Of a stretch of 21,752 nt of DNA, positions 1-9,175 are shown one piece after another. Position numbers and translations under genes: made by a program. How positions within the stretch are numbered: the first letter of the stretch is position 1; every line of letters begins with the position of its first letter. The stretch covers positions 273,036-294,787 of the forward strand of contig BFEA01000438.1 of assembly GCA_003427395.1 (NCBI GenBank). Direction: 5' to 3'. The notes under the pieces were generated by a model. That model was not told where the DNA came from. It did not search any database and worked only from the letters and a program-made list of their open reading frames with translations. The stretch is from Chara braunii. Taxonomy: Eukaryota > Streptophyta > Charophyceae > Charales > Characeae.

Positions 1-22
1 GTGTGTGTGTGTGTGTGTGTGT
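1..22. repeat. (GT)11 microsatellite
   Basis: Eleven uninterrupted GT dinucleotides sit at the left edge of the window, so the true tract may be longer. The two open frames that begin in it are only readings of the repeat. Confidence 0.97.
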
Positions 23-347
23 TCTAACCCTCTGCTCCTCCACATATTCCATGGGAAGGACGCTGGAGATCAGCGTTCTTCGGTTCTTGCATATATTCAG
101 GTGTGTTCATGTAGACTCTATTTGCTGCTTTGTTCAGAACCTCCCGCTCCCAAGACCCGCCTTCCTTCCCCATCGAAGGACAAGCCCGCCTTGCTCGTGC
201 TCGACTGTCTTCTGCAGTCGACAGCTGAGTAAGCCACTTGCCCCGTGCTACGCGCGCCGGGATATATGGAGGGTAAGCGCCGCGATTGGAAAAACCTAAC
301 TTCTTAGCGCACGCATCAAAGGTCCGGAGCGCTAGGGCGCTGCCACC
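23..347. other. No gene recognised
   Basis: Mixed-composition DNA with short open frames on the plus strand that show no recognisable motif. A small GC-rich palindromic stretch (AGCGCTAGGGCGCT, about 328-341) lies just before the poly(T) run. I see no gene or RNA here. Confidence 0.5.
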
Positions 348-440
348 TTTTTTTTTTTTTTTTTTTTTTTGACGAAATACTCCAATCTATTCGTGGGGAG
401 CAGCAAGTGCTGGGAATCGGGCCCAGTGTCCCATATGAAA
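348..440 (-). mobile_element. LINE 3' end fragment with poly(A) tail
   Basis: A run of 23 T residues (348-370) is a poly(A) tail read from the other strand. The sequence beside it, including GTGGGGAGCAGCA and the hairpin at 410-426, closely matches the 3' UTR of the long LINE at about 3516-3570. The copy therefore points to the minus strand. Unlike the copies at 3431 and 21393, the terminal hairpin is missing between the tail and the GGAG segment, so this is either a truncated end or another subfamily. The upstream limit is unclear; another match (CCCAGGGCTGC, 568-578) may extend it to about 580. Confidence 0.65.
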
Positions 441-638
441 ATATACACGTAATAACACACCAGAGCCATTATCTGACTTCAGCTGAAGAAAATCTGAGAG
501 GAAATTTGAACCAAGTAATAATGAGACCATTTCAAAGAAGTGAATGAAGAGAGAGGAGCCTACACAGCCCAGGGCTGCGCCTCTCCTATCTAAAACCACA
601 CCAGTATCCGCCACCTACTTCGTCCAAGTAGGACTTTC

Positions 639-938
639 ATTAGGGTTGGGGTCTCGCTCCTCTACGCTCCACTGTACAAAATGGGAGCCCTGGGCAAAAT
701 CGTGGACAAAAATCGTGGAAACGCGGCATCGCTCCACGGCATCGATTTTTGTACGCTCCCATTAGGGTTGGGGTCTCGCTCCTCGGCACTACAAAATCGT
801 GGAAACGCGGCATCGCTCCACGGCATCGCTCCCATAGATGTCCACGATTTTGTACAGTGGAGCGTAGAGGAGCGTAGAGGAGCGTAGAGGACATCTATGG
901 GAGCGTACAAAAATCGTGGAAACGCGGCATCGCTCCAC
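639..938. repeat. Nested direct and inverted repeat cluster
   Basis: Several repeats overlap here. A 24-bp unit starting ATTAGGGTTGGGG occurs at 639-662 and 761-784. A block containing AAAATCGTGGAAACGCGGCA occurs three times, from about 709, 793 and 910. A perfect 26-bp inverted repeat pairs 657-682 with 847-872. A perfect 16-bp inverted repeat (GCTCCCATAGATGTCC) pairs 828-843 with 889-904. Inside the latter, AGCGTAGAGG is repeated three times in tandem (861-890). Open frames across the block are by-products. The origin could be serial slippage or a foldback element; no terminal duplication or enzyme gene is visible. Confidence 0.9.
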
Positions 939-1091
939 TTGCTGTACACTATACAACACCCGAATTCGTGAGTTCCCTGCGCAGCACTACAAGACATAGC
1001 CTCGATAGCATTTTAAAGTACACGATATGAATTACATCGAAGGAGGAGATGCTATACGGATACCAGGAGTAGATATACCAGGGGATAATAT

Positions 1092-1093
<2 letters not shown>

Positions 1094-1128
<35 letters not shown>
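1094..1128. repeat. Poly(T) tract, 35 nt
   Basis: Uninterrupted run of 35 T residues. It may be the tail of a minus-strand retroinsertion whose body I cannot recognise, or a slippage-expanded homopolymer. Confidence 0.9.
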
Positions 1129-1130
<2 letters not shown>

Positions 1131-1755
1131 TAAAGATATTCAAAGATGGAAGGGAACGCTACCTAAATCTTCTGAATTCACCACCACAATCAAGGACCAG
1201 ATTATTAATGAAGGATATAGTTAAACACGTACGCCCGGACTCCAGGCTCGCTGTCCAAAACGGTGGAGGGTCCTTGGGTTCCTATGAGGACAAGTAATGT
1301 AGTCGAAGTTTTACTTCCAAGTTCTCACAGATCAACCACATCACAGCATGGACGTAAGACAACTCGTCCATCACAGCCCTTCTAGTCCTCTGCTCAAGCC
1401 GTGGCGAGACTCTTTCCTCGCGCAAATATATACTCCATCCCACCTACTACGAAGTAGGAAACTTTTTGCAGAAAAAAAATATATCAAAATTAATTATACC
1501 AAAATTTCGGAACGATATCAAAACGTGCGACCTGTGATGTCGTCACCGATTTTGTCGAGTAGCCATCCCGGCAGTCCACGCGGTGCTCACCCGTCCGGAT
1601 GCCGGATATTGAATCAACATTGATTCCGCCTGTGTGTACCTGGTCGGCGGCTTGCAGTCCCGCGGAAGTACTTGTGCAGGCTGGGAGCTATACAAAAATG
1701 GACAGTCAATTTCCATCATGATGGTATTTCCGACTGACAAATGTCCAAGCCATTT

Positions 1756-1772
1756 TATATATATATATATAT
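1756..1772. repeat. (TA)n microsatellite
   Basis: Alternating TA for 17 nt, followed directly by a short T run. Confidence 0.9.
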
Positions 1773-1896
1773 TTTTTACACACCGATAACGGACAGTAAG
1801 TGGAGCGATGTCCCACTGTCGGTTTTCGTACAGTGGACAGTTGTGGAGTGAGGCCCTTCGTCGCACCATTTTATATTATTGTTATTTGTTCTTAAG

Positions 1897-1930
1897 TCGG
1901 TCTTTTTTTCGGGAACAAAAAGACAACCGA
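1897..1930. repeat. Short hairpin
   Basis: TCGGTCTTTTT (1897-1907) can pair with AAAAAGAC plus CCGA (1917-1930) across a nine-base loop with a two-base bulge. GTTCTTAA occurs both just before it (about 1888) and just before the A26 run (about 1964). This may mark a short retroinsertion of about 110 bp, but no body is recognised. Confidence 0.4.
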
Positions 1931-1970
1931 GATTGTCGAAGGGGGAAGCGTGGTCCGAGCGTGAGTTCTT

Positions 1971-1996
1971 AAAAAAAAAAAAAAAAAAAAAAAAAA
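1971..1996. repeat. Poly(A) tract, 26 nt
   Basis: Uninterrupted run of 26 A residues, possibly a plus-strand retroelement tail. Confidence 0.9.
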
Positions 1997-2137
1997 GGTC
2001 GAAGGTTGAAGGCATGAGGCTCTTCATCCCCTTAGTTAAAGATGAAGCCGGGCAATGGCCCCACCACGTCACATTGTGTTGATGTATATTTTGCCTTCGG
2101 CAGTTCGCCAATAATAAAACAAAAAACCGTTTCAGGC

Positions 2138-2159
2138 AAAAAAAAAAAAAAAAAAAAAA
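2138..2159. repeat. Poly(A) tract, 22 nt
   Basis: Uninterrupted run of 22 A residues. No flanking duplication is evident. Confidence 0.9.
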
Positions 2160-2482
2160 GATCACACTCACCGACTGAAGCAGGATATCTCCATGAATTT
2201 TCTTCTTGGTTTCCAGAGGAGGAGAAGTGTTTGAGAACCCAATGAAAATTATAGTACAAAATTGAGAATTTTCAGTTTTTATTTCTTTGAATTAAAAAAA
2301 AAAAAGGAGGACAACGGATGTTTCTCCACAAGCGCTCCGAGGTTGAATTGGCAATTGGGAGCCATGTTCCACTCTATTAAAATTTTAAAATCAAATTTAA
2401 CAAAGAGATAAATGAAAAGGAGAGGCAGCTCATCCCTCTCCGCACTAGCGGTTGGAGGTTGAGGACCCCTTCCTGCAGTTCC

Positions 2483-2483
<1 letters not shown>

Positions 2484-2518
<35 letters not shown>

Positions 2519-2565
2519 AGAATGAAAGAAAGAAAGAAAAAAAAAGACAAAGAAAGAGACAAAAC
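2484..2565. repeat. Poly(A) tract plus GAAA-rich patch
   Basis: 34 A residues (2484-2517) are followed by degenerate (GAAA)n to about 2565. A tail followed by a degenerate A-rich simple repeat is typical of an old non-LTR insertion, but the body is not identifiable. Confidence 0.85.
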
Positions 2566-3100
2566 GTTCCACGGCTATGCTCCACTTGTATGAACACCAG
2601 TAGCTCCAAGCCGCCATTTTCCCCATATTTGATTTTGCTTGCCCCTGTACAAGTACACCGTTGCCGGGGTTCGACCCGGCAATGCCCACTTTTTTTTTGT
2701 TTTTTTTTTTAAGAGGGTGACCACCTTGAGATAACCACAAGTGGCCGCCCAAGTAATTCCTTTTTTTTTCTTGAGTTGTTGCCATGTCCTTTTTTTTTTT
2801 TTTTTTTTCTCTTTTTTTCGAAGACAATAGTAGTCACAGCATGACCCAGGGAGTAATCTGGAATGACAACAAGGACTGCCTAACAACTCACACAACTCTC
2901 ATCTGCTCTGTGGCTGAGCATACACCTACGCGGGATCTCGTACTGGCATAATCTTCTCTTCTTCTTTTGCATTCTATCTTACTGCGCTTGCATCGCATCG
3001 CATCCCATTACATTGCAGACCCTTACGTCTCCAGGCTAACGAATGAATGGTACATGGGTTTCGAGAAGGTGTCGGGTTTAACCGGTTTAATAAGCCTTTA

Positions 3101-3325
3101 AGGGCCTCGTTCGACACCACTACAAAACCCTTACATCTAAGGTTTTCATCGATCCACACCTCCCTAATCCCGAAGAAACAGAAGTCGAACTTGTTTTCAC
3201 ATTCGCGGCCATAAGGGCTGGTCCTACAAAAGTAAGGACTCCCCAGCCAAAACGGACCTTGATGTAAGGAGGCCTGTGGAGGTGACTTGAAAGTAGGGGG
3301 TGGCACCCTTACATCCGCGAAAGAA
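3101..3325 (+). repeat. Dispersed repeat, long copy
   Basis: The first 32 nt (3101-3132, starting AGGGCCTCGTTCGACACC) match the minus strand of 16878-16909 at 30 of 32 positions. A second part near 3304-3322 (CACCCTTACATCCGCGAAA) matches the minus strand of about 16849-16865. The intervening 170 bp are absent from the other copy. CCCTTACATC occurs at both ends (3127 and 3306) and a reverse version lies near 3261, like subterminal repeats of DNA transposons. The GGGCC-type end next to TAA recalls PIF/Harbinger-like MITEs. No matching right-hand terminus is found, so the class is uncertain. Confidence 0.55.
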
Positions 3326-3456
3326 CCATTTTTATTTTTTATTTTTTTTAACATCAGGTGTGTCTTTCGGTCACTTAGAACGCAGACCGAGGCACCTGAA
3401 ATGTAAGTGCAGCTAAGTGTAGGGTTTTCGTTTTTTTTTTTTGTTTGAGAGAACAA

Positions 3457-3510
3457 CCCGATCGGATGCTAGGTGCGCTGATAAGAGCAGACACATCTAG
3501 CACCGTCGGG
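3457..3510 (-). other. LINE 3'-terminal hairpin
   Basis: A 54-nt imperfect palindrome adjoins the poly(A) tail. On the minus strand the outer stem is CCCGA/TCGGG, the middle stem GGTGCTAG/CTAGCATC (one G-U pair) and the inner stem GTG.CTG/CAG..CAC around a short loop. The copy at 21437-21490 has the same length and fold with sequence differences. A 3'-terminal stem-loop before the tail is the kind of structure some LINE reverse transcriptases recognise on their own RNA; that role here is inferred. Confidence 0.7.
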
Positions 3511-3542
3511 GAGGCTCCATCTATTAGTGGGGAGCAGCACTT

Positions 3543-3561
3543 GCTGGAAATCGGGTCCAGC
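3543..3561 (-). other. LINE 3' UTR short hairpin
   Basis: GCTGGA pairs with TCCAGC across a seven-base loop. The same hairpin is present at 20264-20282, and at 410-426 the stem is CTGGG/CCCAG, a paired change. Confidence 0.65.
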
Positions 3562-3994
3562 GTCCCTTGGATACAACATTCTGGACAGTAATTGTTGGGC
3601 ATATGGCCATCATTGTTCATTGCTCCAGAGCATCCTTCACTCCCCCAGGGCTGCATATGTTACCCTTCCAAATTGTAGCGCTCCTACTTCCCATTGGCCT
3701 AGCCCCACCCAGGATGGTGTCCACCGTGCTCCAATAGCTACTCACGTTCTGCGGGCAATGGCTGAACTCGCACCCTTGGTGACTGCGCCTCTTATTTTAG
3801 AATCGTAAACCCGCAAGCTGATTTCCAAAAAATAAGTCTGTACATTACGGGCCCAGTGCCTTATAATGGGATGGAATGCATAGCAACTCACCACAGGACA
3901 ATAGAAAGTTAGTATAATTGGAGCACCCCTAACGAAGCGAGGCAGCCCTGTTCTGCAGCCCTTGTATTCGGTGTTTCTGTGTGCCCGCCCTTCA

Positions 3995-4092
3995 GAACCC
4001 TTGAAGACCCTACAGCCTCTCTGAGGCCATGGGTAAAAGCAGGCATCCTCATATCCAAAACCTTTGAAAACCCTCCACCCTCTCCGAAGCCA
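3995..4092. repeat. Imperfect 62-bp tandem duplication in LINE 3' UTR
   Basis: Two related segments, around GAACCCTTGAAGACCCTACA (3995) and AAACCTTTGAAAACCCTCCA (about 4058), both end in a CCATG-type sequence. A weaker third match (GTCGAAAACCCTCC) lies near 4216. Read on the minus strand the units give similar glycine-rich peptides, but no gene is supported. Confidence 0.6.
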
Positions 4093-4544
4093 TGAAGGAG
4101 AGAACAATGTACTGCCAGACACAGCCCATCCCCAATTCCTGCAGCCACTCAATTTATCGCTGGCGCCTTCCGGTCTCTTCCACTCCGGGGCGTTCCGAAA
4201 CTCACCCCAAAACATGTCGAAAACCCTCCGGTCATGCTGAGCCGGCAGCCCATTGCAACAGTCATTTCACCGACCTCCAGTCGGTCCCTCGTTTCCGCAT
4301 GATCACGTCTTGGCCAATCCTGTCCCCGTCCCAGGAGGCCCGCACCCGTCCGAAGCTCTCCCCGAATCCTGCTTCTTCCCGCCGAGGTCGCAAGTACTTG
4401 GCAGCAGCAATAATTCTGTCAGGGAGGGGGGTGTTACGAAGGGGGGGGCTAGTTGGGGAGGAGAACAAAGGACGGGGGGGAGGCTGTGAAGGGGACGAAG
4501 AAATGAGACAGCCGTCTGTAGGCCCAGGTATTTTCGTCTTGCCT

Positions 4545-7500
4545 CTAGTGTTTCCAGCATATCTGTGAATCGTGGATATCTGCAATCGCTTTGGACGGTC
4601 CCAGCCACTCATCCGAGAACTGGTCCCTCATTTCCTCTGTTTTCTGAGTCTTGGTTTGAGGGGAGAGGGTCGGGTTGTCGTTTATCAACCGTATTTGGTC
4701 GCGGAGGTGGTCCCAAGCTGCTTTAACCCTGGCTGTCAAGTAGTTTGTGATGTGTTCTTTGGCTTGCGGGAGCCCGAACTTATGCTGGTTTCGTTCGAAT
4801 GAGCAGCGGGCTCGCCAGGCTATCATCAGCAGCTCCAGTCTTGTGATTTGAAAGAGGTTCCTTTCATAGGAGGACCAGTTTGGCGGGATGTCCTCCGGTT
4901 CCTCAGGAGCAGCATCCTGGGTTGCCAGGGGAACTGGGAGCCTGTGAGGGTCGTCCACGCGGTGTCCCACCACCTCCATATCTGGGAGGCCATGAGGCAG
5001 CCTAATAGGCAGTGCTCCAGGGTCGCTCGAGCAGGTTGGGAGGTCCTACAGCAGTAGCGGCATATAGGTGAAAGGAGGCCTCGTTCCAGGTTTGTTCTTG
5101 TAACGAGTCAGTCAGGGGTGGGCAGACATCGGTACAGGATCTGCCACTGGAGAGCCCTGTGCGCCGCCGGCATTATGTGAGTATATTGTGACCACGAAAA
5201 GGCGCTAAGGTCCTCCGGGGGTAGGATCGAATCCTTCCCCCACCGTCTCTTTATCAGGGCATCTGTCGGGCGGTTTTTGTGCACTCTGCGGTAACCGTGT
5301 TTCACGGTATACTGCCCAAATTTGAGGGGCTTGGCTGGGGGTGGCTGTGTCCATTGCCACTCCAGCGGATCAAAGGGGAGAGTGGCCAAGGGAGAGTCTG
5401 GCCGAAAAGGTGGAGGACGTCCCATTCGTCTCTTCCAGTACTCGCACTCTGACCAGGCCGGACCAGGTTGTGTCGTGATCAGCTTCCTCATTTCTTAGCA
5501 ACGGGGAGCACCTTGCCCCCGGGTGTGATATGCTGTATGCTTCCAATCGAACCTGGTGGTCGGACTTTTGTGTCACCCGACCGACCAACGTCGGCGAGTT
5601 GAGTTGTGTCCATTGGACCACCCAGTCCCCTTCTTGGATGGTGGGCCCCTGCTTAAGCTGTTGTATCCAAGCCAGGGGGACGGCTTCCTGCAGCTGACAT
5701 AATTTTGCAATCCTGTCCCTGATGTATTTAAGTTTGTCAGTCATTTGATCATCAGATTTCCACTTGTTTTGTTTAAAATCCCATATATCGGCCAGCATGT
5801 ACACCCCCTTGGCCACCCAGCCACACTAGTGTGACCTGTTATCGAGGCGAAAGGGCTTCCCCTCATGATCGCAAATGTTGGGGTTTTCGAAGAGTGGTTG
5901 TTTAACAATGTTGTGCCAGTGAGACGGCGGGGGAAGCCTGCCTGGGCCCATCTCCCGCCACAGCTTAACCATTCCCGGCCACAGTGGGTCATTTGCAATG
6001 TCTTTCTTGGCCCGTGCCCGCGGCGTCTGTGGATCGGGCGAAGTGGATACTCCGGGGACTGTCCAAGAGGGGTTGGTAAGCCATTGCAGCGCATGGACGG
6101 GAGCATCTGCGGGAGAAGGGGGGGCGCAAATTTGACAGCTGCAGTTCGGCAAACGGGGCCCACAATATATCATTGCCCATGAGCAGGCGAATCAAGATCT
6201 TGAAGGACAGGGCTTTTAACTGGTCCTGCGGCTCCAAAATAGTGAGTCCTCCCTTGGAGCGGGGTTGGGCTATGTAGTCCCACGCAACCCTGGGGAGGAA
6301 CGAAGGGTCTTCATGGTCATTTTTCCAAACATAGGCCGCCGCCACGCACTTTAGTGTTTGAAGGAGTTTGGGTTGAATCGGCCAGCAGGCAGCCACATCG
6401 TAGAAAATATAGCCGAATTTAGGGCCAATGCTCTTCCGACTATGGAAGTATGCAGGCCCTTCCATCTGGCCAGTCTCCTCATTGCCTCCTCGACCAACGA
6501 AGCTCCGTGGTCGGGCGGAGGGCCCATCGTCGTGAGCGCGACCCCCAAGACCCGTATCGATTCCTCCCAATGTTTCCATGTAACGGCTGGTTCGGGCGGG
6601 GGTGGGCAGTCCAAGGGCTGGAGCCACCAGCCCTCCGTCTTGGACCCCCGGTTGACCACCATGTCCGACGCTGTTGAGAAGGTTTGAATGGTATCCACCA
6701 GGGCCTGAAGGGATGAGCGGTCGGCTCTCATGAGCACCGTCAGATTGTCGGCAAAAAGAGACGTGACGGGTATCAGATGGTGCGGTATTTCAGGAACATC
6801 AATCTTTTGTATGAGTGGGTTGACCCTTATGGCGGACGCCAGGGCCTCCATGATGATGACAAAGAGCAAGGGTGCTATAGGGTCACCCTGTCTGACTAAC
6901 CGTTCCAGGGGGAAGGGGTTGGAGAGGTGGCCATTGACCATCACATTGGTGGTTGCTGTTCTATGGAGAGTGTCCACCCATCTCCTAATATTCGGTCCCA
7001 AGTTCATTGCCTGCATACACTGGTCCAAGAAAGCCCAGTCGACATGGTCGTAGACTTTCTCAAAGTCAATGAAGAGGATGGTCGCCTCCTTTCCCCTCTG
7101 CCGAGCATATTTGATGGTCTCATTCACGAGCAGTATGTTGTCCTGTATGTTGCGTCCGAGGATAAAACCGGATTGGTCTGGGTGAATGAGATGGCGCATG
7201 TGCGGCAACAACCTGTTCGTAAGGGCTTTAGCTACCATTTGTACGGGACCGGCAAGAGAGTGATGGGTCTGTAGTTCCTCACTTCGTTTTTCGTCCCTTT
7301 TTTGTAAAGCAACGTGGTAACCCCTTGGTTAAGTAGGCCCCCAAAAGTCCCCTCTTCCAGGACTGCACCAATATAATCCATCAAGTCATGACGGAAAACC
7401 TCCCAGAATGCGAGCCAAAACTCCTTGGGGAAGGAGTCCAGACCTGGTGTTTTTTCATCTTCCATTTGCTGCAGTGCGGTGTAGACCTCATCCTGAGAAA

Positions 7501-9017
7501 GCGGGGCTTCTAAGGATTGGCTGATGGCGTGAGGAAGAGCTATATTAAGGTTAGCCAACAGTTGTTGCCTCGCATTCACCACGTTTTCCTGTGCCCTTCG
7601 GGGCATACGGGATGTAAAGAGGTCCTTGTAGTATTTGGCGGCGTAGTCCACCACCGCGTAGGGGTTGGAAGCATCGGGTTGCAAGTCATCCAATGGGTGT
7701 TTCAGGGAGGCGATCGTGGTTTGTCTTTCTCTGGCCTTAGCCTTCTGGAAAAAGGTTCTGGCCATGGTACCTTCCGTTTGGTTCTTTTTAATTTTGGCTT
7801 GCAGTCTCCACCCTTCGGCCTGTTCATCCAGATATTTCTGCAGTCCATCTCTCGCTTGCAGCAGATGGGAGTAGACATCCATGTCGAGGGGTTGGGAGGA
7901 TAGCTTATCATCCCATTGTTCAAGTGCGTGCAACAATCCTTCCAACGTCGCTCTCCTCTCCCTTGCTCGTTTTTTAGCATACTTTTGAACCCTTTCTCTG
8001 AGGCGTCCAATCCCCTCATTAAATCATTCCACAACAGATTGATATTCCAGTCTTTTGGATTTCCAATAATCCCAGAATTCGGTCACACATTGGTGGAAGG
8101 AGGGCAGTTTAAGGAGGGAGGCATTTAGTTTGAAGAAGCCGGACCCTCGTGAGAAAGGCGGGTGCATGACCAATCCAAGGGCAATCATCTTGTGATCAAA
8201 AGATCGAGATGGACTGAATGGGAGGACAACCGCCTCCATCAAAGGGCCCTTGAGGTCGTTGGAAATAAGGAGGAGGTCAATTCTTGAATTGGAGAGGCCA
8301 TCATTGCCGCTGGATCTAATACAAGTGAAGACTTGTTTGGTAGGATGAAGGACCCGAAACGAGTTCAGTAGTTGGAATTCTGCCAAGAGCTGGTTGAACA
8401 TCAGCATGTCGAGCCCTTGCTGCGAGGGCGATAGGCAGACCTCTTGTGACTGGCTCCTTCTATCCAGAGCAGGATCGGGTGCCAAATTGAAGTTCCCGGC
8501 CAGGATCAGGGGAATGTCTGAGGGGAGGACTTGTATAAGTTGCATGAAGAAGTCGGCCCGCTCGGCCTGCGAGTTGGGAACATAGATGCTTGTGAGGCAT
8601 ATTTCCTCTTCTTCCCACAACGCCTTTATGAAGACCCATCTGTCGTGGATATCGTCTTTTTGCACCGATAGAGGCTTGAGTCTGGAAGTGGGGGGGATCC
8701 AAATGGCCACCCCAGCGGAGTGGTAAGATGGTGCGTGGGCGTTATAGGATTCGTATGGCCACACATCCTTCTATTTTGTTGCGTGCGTGGGGTTATCGAG
8801 CAAGTGCGTCTCTTGTACGTACACAGCGTCAGGCCAGTAGGCCGTATCATTCATTCGGATCATGTCCCAAATCACGTCTTTTTTTTGTGGGGGGGCCGCT
8901 GCAAGACCATTTACATTAATCGAACGAACATCGAGGTCCGCCTTCCTTAGCTTCATAGACCAGGGGGGCGGTTTTCTGAGGGGGGGAGGGGGGGGGGGGG
9001 GGGGGCCGGCGTTGAAG

Positions 9018-9057
<40 letters not shown>

Positions 9058-9175
9058 CCTGAACGGGTGCGGGAGGAGGGGGAGGGGGGGTGGAAAAGGG
9101 TGGTGCGGAGGGCAGCGAGGGATGTTGTCTGGGAGTCACTGGCGGTGTCCCTACGGTGCTCATGGCGTTGTCCAT
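4545..9175 (-). pseudogene. LINE ORF2 (endonuclease / reverse transcriptase), broken
   Basis: ORF2 encodes the enzyme that nicks the target and copies LINE RNA into it. Order on the minus strand: start (9175), polyproline leader, AP-type endonuclease (about 8940-8160), linker, reverse transcriptase (about 7500-6450), zf-RVT-like finger CRYC...HCLLGC (about 5062-4995) and C-terminal region. Endonuclease motifs are SINVNGL, QETH (about 8812), YVPN, GNFN (8494, normally GDFN), SRID (8278) and SFDH (8194). RT motifs are FIDFEKVYD (about 7067), RQGDPIAPLLF and FADN (6746, normally FADD), so both catalytic centres carry Asp-to-Asn. In-frame stops lie at 8771, 8024, 5826 and 5108. Frames change near 7240, 6360, 6120, 5500 and 4985. 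ORF2 starts 26 nt after the ORF1 stop. The family is certain; the exact C-terminus is not. Confidence 0.92.
8984..9055. repeat. G-tracts including G35, polyproline-coding on the minus strand
   Basis: The plus strand has a G-rich block ending in 35 consecutive G residues (9021-9055). On the minus strand it is a C-tract in the LINE RNA that encodes the polyproline leader between the ORF2 start and the endonuclease domain. All three frames of a C-run read as proline, so its length sets the frame of everything downstream. The strand could form G-quadruplexes. Homopolymer length in the assembly is unreliable at this size. Confidence 0.9.

Larger units (their letters stand above)
1129..3100. other. 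AT-rich intergenic DNA with many homopolymers
   Basis: No coding region is supported. The open frames here run through homopolymers and give poly-Lys or poly-Phe. Visible items are an A26 run (1971-1996), an A22 run (2138-2159), an A34 run followed by a GAAA-rich patch (2484-2565), T-rich runs (2691-2710) and a T19 run (2790-2808). Alternating A-tracts and T-tracts suggest nested retroinsertions in both orientations, but no element body can be identified. Confidence 0.6.
3443..4544 (-). other. LINE 3' untranslated region
   Basis: Lies between the end of ORF2 and the poly(A) tail. It contains the two hairpins listed separately, an imperfect tandem repeat and a purine-rich stretch on the plus strand (4420-4500). 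Its terminal 130 nt resemble 348-440, 20250-20290 and 21437-21530, which marks them as one 3'-end family. The open frames inside are short and show no family. Confidence 0.7.

Noticed and set aside
639-784. TTAGGG-like telomeric sequence
   Set aside because: Only two isolated ATTAGGGTT occurrences inside a longer 24-bp repeat; not a tandem array.
2663-2700. tRNA-like B box (GGTTCGACCC) followed by a T-run, as in a SINE or tRNA
   Set aside because: The surrounding stem does not make a proper T-arm, no A box is found at the right distance upstream, and no acceptor stem is visible.
2279-2895. Long minus-strand open frames with poly-Lys and poly-Phe
   Set aside because: They run through homopolymers and simple repeats and show no domain.
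2974-3456. 160-codon minus-strand frame with a GFVVV-type motif shared with 16.9 kb
   Set aside because: The shared protein-level match comes from a DNA repeat read in different frames, not from a conserved protein.
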